Shown: positions 8,637 through 16,775, numbered from the stretch's first letter. The stretch is DNA of 36,425 nt from UBA4742 sp002403895 (GCA_036823295.1 DAISGD010000035.1:1-36425); one strand, 5' to 3'. Notes: a model not told the origin generated them from the sequence alone. Numbers and translations: made by a program.

Positions 8637-8666
8637 CCCTCCGCCTCCCCGAGCACAAAAGGCCCG

Positions 8667-8714
8667 AACCGGCGTCACCAACGGTCGCCGGGGCGACCGC
8701 TCCCTACGCCGGTT
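8667..8714 (-). repeat. Dispersed palindromic element, copy 1
   Basis: Nested inverted repeats. The outer arms are AACCGGCGT (8667-8675) and ACGCCGGTT (8706-8714); the inner arms are CGGTCGCC (8682-8689) and GGCGACCG (8692-8699). On the minus strand these 48 bases match 29149-29196 on the plus strand at 38 of 48 positions without gaps. This copy lies between two converging genes and could also act as a bidirectional terminator, although no T run follows. Confidence 0.8.
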
Positions 8715-8731
8715 GGGAGAGGTTGCCGAAC

Positions 8732-9460
8732 TTAGGTGCCGGTGAAGGTGGGCGGTCGGCGCTCGCTGAACGCGGCCAGGCCCTCCGCCAAGTCGGCGCT
8801 GGCCCACGCCCGCTCGAAGGCCTGGCGGTAGGCCGGGCTCCAGCCGCTGAGACCCTCGGCCTCGTTCAGTCCCACCTTGCATCCAGCCAGGGTGAGCGGG
8901 GCCAGCGTGGTGATGGTCTCGGCCCAACCCAAGGCGTCCTCCAGCCCACCCACGCGCTGCACCAGGCCGAAGCCCAGCGCCTGGTCACCCGAGTACGTCT
9001 CGGCGGCCAGGCACATGGCCCGGGCGGGACCCTGGCCGGCGAACAGGGCGAGGCGCTGCACGGTCCACTGATCGGTCATGAGCCCGAGCTTCCCGGCCGG
9101 GATGCCGAAGACGGCGTCGGCGGCCGCCACCCGGAGATCACAAGCCACCGCCAACTGGGTTCCCGCCCCCAGGGCCGCGCCTTCGATGGCGGCCAGGCAC
9201 GGGAACGGTGCAGTTCGCAGGCCCTCGAGCAGGCGGTGCAGCGCCTCGATGAAGGCGTCGTCTTCCACGGTGGTGAGGTCGGCCCCGGCGCAGAAGTGAC
9301 CGTGGGCCCCGGTCAGCACCAGGGCCCGAACCCCCGCGGCGAGGGCGGCATCGAGGGCGGTCAGCAAGCCGTCGAGGGCCGCGTGGTCGAGGGCGTTGCG
9401 CCGCTCGGGGCGGTCCATGGTGACCAGAGCCACCGCGCCCCGCAGTTCGTGATGGATCAT
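8732..9460 (-). CDS. Crotonase-fold protein lacking both usual catalytic glutamates
   Basis: 242 residues from the ATG at 9460, which overlaps the stop of the upstream crotonase (ATGA); an ATG at 9472 is an alternative. The fold motifs are clear: RPERRNALDH at the N-terminus and the oxyanion loop GHFCAGADLTT. However, the two glutamates of enoyl-CoA hydratase are replaced: the first position is Gln102 (GAGTQLAVACD) and the second is Ala122 (FGIPAGKLG). Hydration by the standard mechanism is therefore unlikely; an isomerase, hydrolase or other CoA-thioester role is possible. It forms a two-gene unit with its paralog. The substrate cannot be told from sequence. Confidence 0.85.
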   Translation of the reverse strand: MIHHELRGAVALVTMDRPERRNALDHAALDGLLTALDAALAAGVRALVLTGAHGHFCAGADLTTVEDDAFIEALHRLLEGLRTAPFPCLAAIEGAALGAGTQLAVACDLRVAAADAVFGIPAGKLGLMTDQWTVQRLALFAGQGPARAMCLAAETYSGDQALGFGLVQRVGGLEDALGWAETITTLAPLTLAGCKVGLNEAEGLSGWSPAYRQAFERAWASADLAEGLAAFSERRPPTFTGT

Positions 9461-10266
9461 CGGCCCGTCCATTCCGGTGGGCGCTTCTCCACGAAGGCGG
9501 CGATGCCCTCGGTGGCGTCTTCGGTGCCGGTGGTCACGGTGAGCAACGCGTGAAGCAACGGAAGGGCCTCGTCAGCGGAGCGGTCCCATACCTCGTAGAA
9601 CGCCTGACGACCCAGGCGCAGGGTGGCCGGCGGCTTCGAAGCCAGCGTTGCGGCCAGCTCGTCGACGGCGGCGTCGAGTTCGTCGGGCGCCACCACCCGG
9701 GTGACGAAACCGATGCGGTCGGCCTCGGCGGCATCGACGCGACGTCCCGTCATCATCAGTTCAAGCGCTTTCTTGGGCGGCATCGAACGGACGAGGGGCA
9801 CGGTGATCATGAACGGCCACAGGCCCACGTCGATCTCGGGCGTGCCGAAGACGGCGTCGTCGGCCGCGACCACCAGGTCGCAGGCGAGGGCCAGACCCAT
9901 CCCGCCGGCCAGGGCGTAGCCCCGAACCCGGGCGATGGTCGGTTTGCCCAGGTCCCACAGGTCGTCGAACAGGCCCGCCAGCTCGCCTCGGCTGTCGTGG
10001 AGGGCGAGATGCCCGGCGCCGTCGGCCATCCCGGTCAGGTCGGCACCGGCGCAGAACGCCTTGTCCCCGGCTCCGGTGATGACCACCACCCGGGCATCGG
10101 GATCGCCCCTGATCTCGGCCAACCGGGCTCGCATCTCCGTGAGGACCGTCCACGACAGCGCATTGCGACGAGCCGGGCGGTCGATGGTGAGGCGGGCAAC
10201 ACCATCCGACAGCTCGTAGCGCAGCTCGGGGGTCACGGGCGCGTCGGGCTGAGATGCATCAGACAT
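9457..10266 (-). CDS. Enoyl-CoA hydratase/isomerase family protein
   Basis: 269 residues from the ATG at 10266 (MSDASQPDAPV). Crotonase motifs are RPARRNALSW, the oxyanion loop KAFCAGADLTGM and GYALAGGMGLALACDL. The first hydratase glutamate is Gly124 here, while the second is kept as Glu144 (FGTPEIDVGLW). One acidic catalytic residue is more typical of isomerases and other crotonase branches than of true hydratases. It is the first gene of a two-gene unit, and its promoter shares a roughly 64-base divergent gap with the following plus-strand gene. Confidence 0.88.
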   Translation of the reverse strand: MSDASQPDAPVTPELRYELSDGVARLTIDRPARRNALSWTVLTEMRARLAEIRGDPDARVVVITGAGDKAFCAGADLTGMADGAGHLALHDSRGELAGLFDDLWDLGKPTIARVRGYALAGGMGLALACDLVVAADDAVFGTPEIDVGLWPFMITVPLVRSMPPKKALELMMTGRRVDAAEADRIGFVTRVVAPDELDAAVDELAATLASKPPATLRLGRQAFYEVWDRSADEALPLLHALLTVTTGTEDATEGIAAFVEKRPPEWTGR

Positions 10267-10330
10267 GCGGCGCACCGTACTCAAGGACCATCCGCGCGTG
10301 CCCACGCCCCCGCCCGTACCGTTTCCGGCC

Positions 10331-10840
10331 ATGTTCTCCAGGTCGAAGAAGGCGCAGCAGACGAACCCGACTCGGACTCCCCTCGAGCGCGACCCGAACC
10401 GGCTGCCCAAGGGGGCCGGAGCGGCGCTCTGGTCCATCGTGGAGGCGACCCCCGATCCCCGCAACTACCTGGCTCTGACCCGCGATCCGACGGCCGAGGT
10501 GCGCATCAGCCGCCACGACATCGACGCGGCCATGGCCGCCGCCGAGCCGCTCGTCCCCTGGGTGCCACCGGCGGGCGTCGTCGTCGCTCCCGAGGCCTTC
10601 GAGGCAGAGAACCGGAGCGAGCTGGTCGGTTTCGTCCCCCCCGCGGCAGAAGCAGAGACCCCGATGCCGAAGACTGCCGCGCCCCGTAACGAGGGGATCC
10701 GCTGGTCGGCCGACACCGCCGAGGTGCGGCTGCCAGCTCGGGCCGGGCCCTACGACGGGGATGCCGAGGATGGCTCGGTCCACCCGTTGGAGACCGACAA
10801 GAACAAGGTCGATCCCGCGCGCTACGCCCGGGGCGCCTGA
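10331..10840 (+). CDS. Protein of unknown function, about 169 residues
   Basis: The ATG at 10331 (MFSRSKKAQQ) is preferred over an upstream in-frame ATG at 10265 because the latter would overlap the divergent gene's start. No signal peptide, membrane helix or known domain was recognised. The sequence is rich in Pro, Ala and Glu, with one ordered-looking stretch GAGAALWSIVEATPDPRNYLALTRD near residues 30-55 and a charged C-terminus (ETDKNKVDPARYARGA). It converges with the glycosidase gene, with only four bases between stops. Codon use looks like that of its neighbours, so it is probably a real gene. Confidence 0.6.
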   Translation: MFSRSKKAQQTNPTRTPLERDPNRLPKGAGAALWSIVEATPDPRNYLALTRDPTAEVRISRHDIDAAMAAAEPLVPWVPPAGVVVAPEAFEAENRSELVGFVPPAAEAETPMPKTAAPRNEGIRWSADTAEVRLPARAGPYDGDAEDGSVHPLETDKNKVDPARYARGA

Positions 10841-10844
10841 GGCA

Positions 10845-12044
10845 TCACCGGGGTCGCTCCGCGCCGACCACGGCGGCCAGCGCCGCCCACGACTGGGGGA
10901 TGGCCCCCAACCCCGCGCCGGTGTCGGGATGCCAGTACTCCGCCAACCCAGACCGGCCCGCGCCAGCCCGCAGTCGAGTGGCGAGCCAGCTCGCATCCTC
11001 GGCCCGTCCCCGCCGCTGGGCCGCCACCCACAGGAGGTAGGTGAGCTGGGGCCACGACGGTCCCCGCCAGTAGGCGGTGGCGTCGAACGCCGGCTCGGCG
11101 CGGTGGACGCCGGACGGACCGTACGGACCGCCGAAGGCCTGCGGATCTCGGATCTCGGCAAAGGCCGCGTCGACCGCGGCGGAGTCGTCGCAGACGAGGA
11201 CGGGCAGGAGGGCATCGAGGGTGCGCACCCCGCCGGTGACGGATGGACCGACCACCACGTCGTCGGTCCAGGTCGCCAAGTCCGGCTCCCAGCGAGCCGC
11301 CACCCACTCGACCAGGCCGGCCGCGTCCGCGGCCAGCCGCTCGTCACCGATGGCCCGGGCCAGCTGGCCGGCGTTGAATGCCACCAGCGCGTTGAAGCCG
11401 GCTGAGGCAACCTCGAACTGCGTGCTGCCTCGGGCTGAGGCACTGGCCGGATCGAGCCGGAGGGCCTCGACCAGCTCTCCCTTGCGGACCTTCCATCGTG
11501 CGAACGACCACTGGTCAGGTGCACTCCACCCGTCCCAGCGGGGGCTGTCGTCACACCCCGACTCCCACGGGTGCACCACGACGAGGCCACCCCCATCCCG
11601 GACCCGGGCGTCCAACAAGAAGCGCAGGCCGCGGCGGGACCGATCGACCACCTCGGGCGGGACCTCCACGCCGAGACGCAGGAGCTCGGCCACCGCGTGG
11701 CCGTACATCGGCGGTTGGGTGATGGACGACGTGCCCGGTCTTCCCCAAAACGCGGCGTGGCGGGTGTCGCCGTCCCAGTAGGTCATATGGGGGACGAACC
11801 CGTCGGGTGCCTGATGAGCGAGGACGTTGGCCAGCTCGGTCACGGCCCGGTCGGAATGGCCGAGATGGGCCCAGCACACGGCGTGGAAGCAAGAGTCCCA
11901 CAGCCACTGCCACGGGTAGGAGGCGGCGTGGGGGACACAGAACCCGGGCGGCCGCCAATGGGCTTCCATCACCGAGCCAGCCCGCCGCGCCATGTCCCCC
12001 TCGTGGTTGTCGTCGGGAGTCGCCGGTAGCGTGGCGCCGCTCAC
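10845..12044 (-). CDS. (alpha/alpha)6-barrel glycoside hydrolase, GH63/trehalase-like
   Basis: 399 residues from a GTG. Motifs of the six-hairpin toroid fold are visible: YPWQWLWDSCFHA with the acid Asp near the N-terminus, WESGCDDSPRWDGW in the middle, and YWRGPSWPQLTYLLW near the C-terminus, a pattern shared by GH63 and related glucosidases. Bacterial members of this size include mannosylglycerate/glucosylglycerate hydrolases and glycogen-debranching relatives; which one cannot be settled here. There is no signal peptide, so it is probably cytoplasmic. It diverges from a glycosyltransferase gene (72-base gap), which may mean linked sugar metabolism. An internal ATG at residue 18 is an alternative start. 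Confidence 0.8.
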   Translation of the reverse strand: MSGATLPATPDDNHEGDMARRAGSVMEAHWRPPGFCVPHAASYPWQWLWDSCFHAVCWAHLGHSDRAVTELANVLAHQAPDGFVPHMTYWDGDTRHAAFWGRPGTSSITQPPMYGHAVAELLRLGVEVPPEVVDRSRRGLRFLLDARVRDGGGLVVVHPWESGCDDSPRWDGWSAPDQWSFARWKVRKGELVEALRLDPASASARGSTQFEVASAGFNALVAFNAGQLARAIGDERLAADAAGLVEWVAARWEPDLATWTDDVVVGPSVTGGVRTLDALLPVLVCDDSAAVDAAFAEIRDPQAFGGPYGPSGVHRAEPAFDATAYWRGPSWPQLTYLLWVAAQRRGRAEDASWLATRLRAGAGRSGLAEYWHPDTGAGLGAIPQSWAALAAVVGAERPR

Positions 12045-12116
12045 CGCTGGTCACCTGCGACCGCGGCGTTGTCTCTCGAGCTGCCTGCCGCACCTGCCGC
12101 ACCCCATCGAGCCACC

Positions 12117-13148
12117 ATGACCACCTGCGCCATCGTCTCGTTCCGCCTCGGCCTGACCGACGGTGTGTCCATCGTGGCCGCCACCTGGGCCGACGCGCTG
12201 CGTTCGTTCGGGTTCGATGTCGTCACCGTGGCCGGCGAGGGACCGGTGGACCGGACCATCCCCGGCCTGGCCATCGGTGCATCCGCCGACGATGAATTGA
12301 CGCCGGCCGTGGCCGAGGCCCTCGGCGACGCCGCTGTGGTGGTGGTCGAGAACCTGTGCACGATCCCGCTCAACCTACCGGCCGCCCGGGCCGTCGCCAG
12401 AGCCTTGGCCGGGCGCCCGGCGATCCTCCATCATCACGATCCGCCCTGGCAGCGCGACCGATTCGCCCACGTCACCGAGCTACCGGCCGATGATCCGGCG
12501 TGGCGCCACGTCACCATCAACCACTTGACCGAGCGCCAATTCGCCGACCGGGGCCTCACGGCCACCACCATCTACAACGGCTTCGACGTCCACGCGCCAC
12601 CCGGCGACCGGCTCGGCACCCGGGCCCGGCTGGGGGTGGATCCCGACGAGATCCTGGTCGCCCATCCGGTCCGCGCCATCGCCCGCAAGGGGATCGGCTC
12701 CGCGCTGGCGCTGTGCGAGGAACTGGAGGCCACCTACTGGCTGCTGGGTGAGGCTGAGGAGGGCTACGGCGACGAGCTCGACGGGCTCCTGACCGCCGCC
12801 CGCTGCCAGGTGGTGCGCCATCCCCTCCCCCATGGCCCAGACATCTACGCCGCTCCGGATCTCGTCGTCTTCCCTTCGACGTGGGAGGGCTTCGGCAACC
12901 CGCCCATCGAGGCGTCCCTGGCCGGCCGGCCTGTCGCCGTCGGGCCCTATCCCGTGGGTGCCGAGCTGCGAGGCCTCGGCTTCGAGTGGTTCGACGTCGG
13001 GGACACCGACCGCATCCGAGCCTGGCTGGCCGAGCCGGACCCGACCGTCATTGAGCACAACCGCCGGGTGGCCGAGGAGCAGTTCTCACTCGAGGTCATG
13101 ACCGGACGTCTGCGGGGCCTGCTGGATGAGGCAGGCTGGTTGCCATGA
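12117..13148 (+). CDS. Glycosyltransferase, GT-B fold (GT4-like)
   Basis: 343 residues from the ATG at 12117 (MTTCAIVSFRLGLTDGVSIVAATW), where the typical N-terminal Rossmann strand begins. The C-terminal half carries the GT4-type nucleotide-sugar region: PDLVVFPSTWEGFGNPPIEASLAGRPVAVGPYPVG, with the EGFGNPPIE glutamate. There is no membrane helix. The donor and acceptor are unknown. The last codons overlap the next start (ATGA), so the small membrane protein that follows is translationally coupled. Confidence 0.88.
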   Translation: MTTCAIVSFRLGLTDGVSIVAATWADALRSFGFDVVTVAGEGPVDRTIPGLAIGASADDELTPAVAEALGDAAVVVVENLCTIPLNLPAARAVARALAGRPAILHHHDPPWQRDRFAHVTELPADDPAWRHVTINHLTERQFADRGLTATTIYNGFDVHAPPGDRLGTRARLGVDPDEILVAHPVRAIARKGIGSALALCEELEATYWLLGEAEEGYGDELDGLLTAARCQVVRHPLPHGPDIYAAPDLVVFPSTWEGFGNPPIEASLAGRPVAVGPYPVGAELRGLGFEWFDVGDTDRIRAWLAEPDPTVIEHNRRVAEEQFSLEVMTGRLRGLLDEAGWLP

Positions 13149-13441
13149 CCGCCGATGCCACCGCCCCGGACGCCGAGGGGCCGGCCCGCCCGGCCGACCC
13201 GGTCCGGGCCAACCGTGCCCGGGTGGCGCGCCTCGTATCGATCGGACAGCGGCTCGGCTACGCCCTGTTCGCCATCGCCATCGTGGCGTTCTTCGTGGGC
13301 TTCGCCGCCGGCATTACCAACACGGTGGTCCTGGTGATCGAGGTTTGCCTGCTAATCGGTTCCCTGGTGCTGGCCCCGGCCATCGTGTTCGGCTACGCGG
13401 TGAAAGCGGCCGAGCGCGACGACCGTGAGCACGGCCGCTGA
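13145..13441 (+). CDS. Small membrane protein of unknown function
   Basis: 98 residues with two membrane helices (about 36-58 and 62-85) between a Pro/Ala-rich N-terminus and a charged C-terminus (AAERDDREHGR). The start overlaps the glycosyltransferase stop by four bases. No family was recognised; small two-span proteins of this kind are common next to actinobacterial glycosyltransferases and transporters. The function is unknown. Confidence 0.75.
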   Translation: MTADATAPDAEGPARPADPVRANRARVARLVSIGQRLGYALFAIAIVAFFVGFAAGITNTVVLVIEVCLLIGSLVLAPAIVFGYAVKAAERDDREHGR

Positions 13442-13536
13442 CCCCGCGCTGACCGGCCGCCAGTCCAGCGAGTCGGCAGGAAGGGCCCGGTCGGTTCGGA
13501 TTGGGTCGGAAGGTGACTGGCCATCCGGGCGGCTTT

Positions 13537-13552
13537 GTTACCCTGCGGTAAC
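13537..13552. promoter_or_regulatory. Inverted repeat directly before the TetR gene, likely operator
   Basis: A perfect inverted repeat GTTACC-CTGC-GGTAAC ends one base before the ATG of the TetR-family gene at 13554. Self-binding at such a site is usual for TetR regulators. Its place over the start region suggests a very short leader. The binding itself is inferred. Confidence 0.6.
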
Positions 13553-13553
13553 C

Positions 13554-14162
13554 ATGAGTCGTGAGTCGGTGCCCTCAACCCCTCGCCTGCCGGCCGCCGA
13601 GCGACGCCGGCAGCTGGTGGACGTCGCGCTCATCGCCTTCGGTCGGGAGGGGTTCCATCTCACCTCCATGAACGAGCTGGCCGAGGCCGCCGGGGTGACC
13701 AAGCCGGTGCTGTACCAGCATTTCGGATCGAAACGGGAGCTCTACCTCGAGGTCCTGCGCGAGGTGGGTGGCCGGATGGTGGCCGAGGTGGGCAAGGCCA
13801 TCGCCGCGGCTGAGAGTCCCCACCAACAGGTCGAGGCCGGCTTCACCGCCTATTTCGAGTGGGTGGCCCGCGAGCGCTACGGCTTCGAGGTGCTGTTCGC
13901 CGGGGACACCCGCCGCGACCCCGAGTTCCTGGCCGAGTTGGGCAAGGTCGAGACCGAGTTCGCTGGCGCCATCGCCGGGCTCATCGTGATCGACGGCATC
14001 GGTCATGAGCACCAGCTGTTGCTGGCCTACGGGATCGTGGGCATCGCCGAGACGACATGCCGGCACTGGATCCGCGCCGATGTCCAGCTGCCCCCGGCCG
14101 AGTTGGCCAAGGCCGTGTCGGATCTGGCCTGGGCCGGCCTCCGCGGCCTGCGCACCGCCTGA
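13554..14162 (+). CDS. TetR/AcrR-family transcriptional regulator
   Basis: 202 residues from the ATG at 13554. The N-terminal helix-turn-helix is clear (FGREGFHLTSMNELAEAAGVTKPVLYQHFGSKRELYLEVL, residues about 30-68). The ligand domain is all-helical and shows no motif that names an effector. It lies convergent to mftF, but the HTH does not look like MftR, whose domain usually reads closer to RRTFFRYF, so it should not be called the mycofactocin regulator on position alone. The perfect inverted repeat just before its start suggests autoregulation. Confidence 0.9.
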   Translation: MSRESVPSTPRLPAAERRRQLVDVALIAFGREGFHLTSMNELAEAAGVTKPVLYQHFGSKRELYLEVLREVGGRMVAEVGKAIAAAESPHQQVEAGFTAYFEWVARERYGFEVLFAGDTRRDPEFLAELGKVETEFAGAIAGLIVIDGIGHEHQLLLAYGIVGIAETTCRHWIRADVQLPPAELAKAVSDLAWAGLRGLRTA

Positions 14163-14200
14163 CTGGTCTTCCACGCCCGGTTTCGGCGCCGATTGTTCCC

Positions 14201-14230
14201 GGTGAGCGGTGAGCGGTGAGCGGTGAGCGG
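14201..14230. repeat. 7-bp tandem repeat, four copies
   Basis: Four perfect units of GGTGAGC (14201-14228) followed by GG, in the 107-base gap between the converging TetR and mftF genes. It is non-coding and a possible variable-number tract. No clear terminator hairpin was seen in this gap. Confidence 0.85.
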
Positions 14231-14269
14231 GAAGACTTCGGGCTCAAAACGCGGACCCGGAGGATGACG

Positions 14270-15793
14270 TCACGTTGGCTCGACCGCGGGCGTGCGGCCG
14301 GGCCATGAGCGCAGATCGGGCCGCAGCGGCTCGGCCGTCCGGTGCTGCAGGCAGCCGGCCCAGACCCCCGCGCCATAGGCGAGATCGTCGGCGACCCGCA
14401 GCGCCAGGTATCGCACCGGGTCCACCGATCGCTCCCCTTGCCACCAGTCCACCAGAGGTGGGATCACGACGGCCGCCACCATCGCCCGGCGGGCGCGCTT
14501 CGACACCAGCGCGGCGGCCAGCCCGGCCGGCCACCACGTCCGGCTCACCGCGGAGGAGAGCGGCCGCCATGCCGCCCACGTCCCCCCACCGGCCAGGCGC
14601 AGACCCTCGGCCCAGGGCCGCTCGAGCCCCCGCAGACGAGCAGGGAGTTGCGCGATAGCGGCGCCGGCCACGACTCCCCCCACCAGGGGAAACCCCGCGG
14701 CGGCAAGCCCCCATGCGGTCGCGCTCCACACCGACACCGACACCGGCGCCAAGGCTCCGGAGTGTCGCTGAGCCAGCGGGGCCGCCGACCTCCCGTAGTC
14801 GAACCGCTGGCGGAGCCAGGCGGCGAAGTCGGGACGGGTCGGATGGGTCACCACCACGCTTGGCTCGTAGCGAACCCGGTGGCCGGCCTCGACCAGTCGC
14901 CACACCAGGTCCACGTCCTCCCCGAAGGTGAGGTCCTCGTCGAAGCCCCCGAGCGCGTCGATGACCTCGCTCCGCACCACCAGCATGGTGGTCGGTACGT
15001 ACGCCACCCGGGTGCGGGGGGCGACTCGGGCCTGTGCGGGACCGAGGTCGAGCGGCGAGCGGTCCTGCTCGAACCGGGCCAATCCGTCGAGCCCGTCCTG
15101 CTCGTCGAGCCGGTCGCGCCCAGCTCCTCCGCTCGCGACCGCTCGCACCGACCGAGCGACGATGCGAGGAGCGACGGCGGCCACCAGAGGATCGCTGAAG
15201 TGGGCCAAGAGGTCTTCGAGCCATCCCGGAGGTGGCACCACGTCCACGTCCACGAAGGCCACGACCGGGGTGGTGACGTGGGCCAAGCCGGTATTGCGAG
15301 CGGCCCCGGGTCCCCCGTTGACCTCTCGGCGCACCAGCTTCGCCCCCGCCTCGTCCGTCACCCGAACGATCGATGCCGGCTCGGGCGAACCGTCGTCCAC
15401 CACAAGCACCCGGGTCGGTCCGGACGGGTCGGCGGCGAGAGCATCGAGCGTGGTGCGAAGGCTGTCGGCCCGACCGAAGGCGGGGATCACCAAGGTCACG
15501 TCGTCGACGGTGAACGGCGAAGACTGCCACCGGGGATGGGCCAGGCCGCCGTCAAGCAGCCTCCGGACCAAGCGCCGGGCCACCGACGATTGACCAACCG
15601 CCTCACCGGCCACGAGGCGGTCGACGAGGGCGGCGCCGGCGACGGTCAGGCGCACGATGCGGATGGGCGAGCCGCCGATCAGGACCCGCCCCCGGTCGAT
15701 CCGCCGGACGGACGCGTCGAGCACCAGCCGCATGTCGGCGGGCACATTGGGGTCCTCGCTCACGTTGAGCCCCATCCCGACCCCGGCCGCCAC
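14270..15793 (-). CDS. mftF: Mycofactocin glycosyltransferase MftF
   Basis: 507 residues from the GTG at 15793, chosen because GGAGG (15799-15803) lies five bases upstream; an in-frame ATG at 15838 falls inside a hairpin and has no ribosome site. The N-terminal MftF-type region (about 22-95) contains ASVRRIDRGRVLIGGSPIRIVRL. A GT2 domain follows (about 97-330) with VIPAFGRADS, VVDDGSPEPAS, the DxD-type metal site VDVDVVPPPGW (near 182-185) and FGEDVDLVWR. Hydrophobic helices lie towards the C-terminus. MftF adds an oligoglucan chain to the cofactor intermediate. It is separated from the other biosynthesis genes by the AAA+/VWA/ADH genes, all on the same strand. Confidence 0.92.
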   Translation of the reverse strand: MAAGVGMGLNVSEDPNVPADMRLVLDASVRRIDRGRVLIGGSPIRIVRLTVAGAALVDRLVAGEAVGQSSVARRLVRRLLDGGLAHPRWQSSPFTVDDVTLVIPAFGRADSLRTTLDALAADPSGPTRVLVVDDGSPEPASIVRVTDEAGAKLVRREVNGGPGAARNTGLAHVTTPVVAFVDVDVVPPPGWLEDLLAHFSDPLVAAVAPRIVARSVRAVASGGAGRDRLDEQDGLDGLARFEQDRSPLDLGPAQARVAPRTRVAYVPTTMLVVRSEVIDALGGFDEDLTFGEDVDLVWRLVEAGHRVRYEPSVVVTHPTRPDFAAWLRQRFDYGRSAAPLAQRHSGALAPVSVSVWSATAWGLAAAGFPLVGGVVAGAAIAQLPARLRGLERPWAEGLRLAGGGTWAAWRPLSSAVSRTWWPAGLAAALVSKRARRAMVAAVVIPPLVDWWQGERSVDPVRYLALRVADDLAYGAGVWAGCLQHRTAEPLRPDLRSWPGRTPAVEPT

Positions 15794-15805
15794 CCTGTCC
15801 TCCGG

Positions 15806-15852
15806 AAATCTGAAGCCAAAAGCACGATAGAGGTGCATTTGGCTTCAGATTT
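15806..15852. promoter_or_regulatory. Perfect 15-bp inverted repeat in the mftF leader
   Basis: AAATCTGAAGCCAAA (15806-15820) and its exact complement TTTGGCTTCAGATTT (15838-15852) flank 17 bases that themselves hold GCAC/GTGC. The arms have only 5 G/C in 15, in sharp contrast with the roughly 70% GC around. On the minus strand it lies after the VWA stop (15873) and ends two bases before the mftF GGAGG. It could be an operator, a leader hairpin that controls mftF translation, or a terminator between the two genes. Confidence 0.75.
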
Positions 15853-15872
15853 GGTGGAAGGGCCTGAAGGAA

Positions 15873-16775
15873 TCATGGGTCGAGCAGCCGGGCGAAAGCG
15901 CCGGGGATGGTGGACGACCCGGCCACCGTCACCCACCGGGCACCGGTGGTGCGGCCCAACTCGGCGGCGTCGACGGCATCGTCGTCGGGAGCGATGATGC
16001 ACAGCTCGTCCAGCGCCAGGGCGGCCCGATGGGGATCGGCGCCCGTCGTCGGCCGGCAGTCGGACAACAGAATGGTGACCTTGCGCTGGGCTCGCGAGCG
16101 CTCGAGCTGGCCGCGGGCGGTGCGCAGGGCCAGGGCCAGGTCGGTGGTGCCGTGACCCCGTAACCGCAACACATCGTCGACCACGTCCTCGGCTCGACGC
16201 AACGCGTCCTGACTCTTCACCACCACGGCGTCAGAGGAGAACGCCACCACCGAGTAGTCGTCACCGGCCCGCCAGGCCGACGCCGCCGCCGCCAGCGCGG
16301 CTGTGGCCAGACGTTCCCCGGTCATCGAACCGCTGCGGTCGACGACCAGGCACAGCGCGGTCGATGGACGCCCCCAGGTCGACACCCGCAGCTCGTCGAG
16401 CGGGGGGACCGTGCCACCGGCCCGGGCGAGTTGCAGCGGCTCCAGGCTGGCGTCGAGATCGAGGTCGCCCTCGGCCCGGTCGGCGGGGCGTCGTTCGATG
16501 CGCCCGACCCCCGTAGCCCGCGCTGGTCCGGCCCGAGTCACCTCCAGCACGACGCGCGCCGCCAGGCGCCTCGCCGCCTCGCGCAGCTTCTCGTCGGTGG
16601 CGCCGGTGAGGGCCGCCAGCAGCGTCAGGGCACCATCGGCGTCGGTGGCCAGGGCCGAGTCGAACGCGCCCTCGTCGAGGACCCCAACCTCGGGCGACAC
16701 CTCGTCGAAGTGCGGGGCCCGTTCGAGGTCACGGCGCGACGTCGAGCTGCGCTGCTCCTCATCCAGCCGCTGCAT
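15873..16775 (-). CDS. VWA-domain protein paired with a MoxR ATPase
   Basis: 300 residues from the ATG at 16775. The N-terminal part is helical and charged. A von Willebrand A domain from about 133 carries the metal site: DRSGSM, GHGTTDL and the acidic loop LLSDCRPTTGADP. No membrane helix is visible. In the MoxR/VWA family the ATPase and VWA protein work together as a chaperone that remodels or loads a metal or cofactor into a target enzyme. The frame stays open upstream to a CTG that would overlap the MoxR stop (CTGA at 16832-16835), so the true N-terminus may be 20 residues longer. It sits between an alcohol dehydrogenase/MoxR pair and mftF. Confidence 0.87.
   Translation of the reverse strand: MQRLDEEQRSSTSRRDLERAPHFDEVSPEVGVLDEGAFDSALATDADGALTLLAALTGATDEKLREAARRLAARVVLEVTRAGPARATGVGRIERRPADRAEGDLDLDASLEPLQLARAGGTVPPLDELRVSTWGRPSTALCLVVDRSGSMTGERLATAALAAAASAWRAGDDYSVVAFSSDAVVVKSQDALRRAEDVVDDVLRLRGHGTTDLALALRTARGQLERSRAQRKVTILLSDCRPTTGADPHRAALALDELCIIAPDDDAVDAAELGRTTGARWVTVAGSSTIPGAFARLLDP

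Noticed and set aside
13554..14162. TetR gene as the mycofactocin regulator MftR
   Set aside because: It is convergent to mftF, its HTH lacks the MftR-like sequence, and its only recognised site is at its own start. Only a general TetR call is supported.
14201..14230. Tandem repeat as a CRISPR array
   Set aside because: Units are 7 bp, contiguous and without spacers, and no cas genes are present.
14265..14272. TGACGTCA palindrome over the mftF stop codon
   Set aside because: An 8-bp palindrome is expected by chance and it overlaps coding sequence at a 3' end.
15793..15838. ATG at 15838 as the mftF start
   Set aside because: It lies within the arm of the perfect inverted repeat and has no ribosome site, whereas GTG at 15793 has GGAGG five bases upstream.
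14342..15997. Long plus-strand frame opposite mftF, and similar ones opposite ADH (17526-18917) and OYE2 (25155-26852)
   Set aside because: Products are His/Gln/Arg/Gly-rich with no recognisable fold, as expected for the antisense of high-GC coding DNA.
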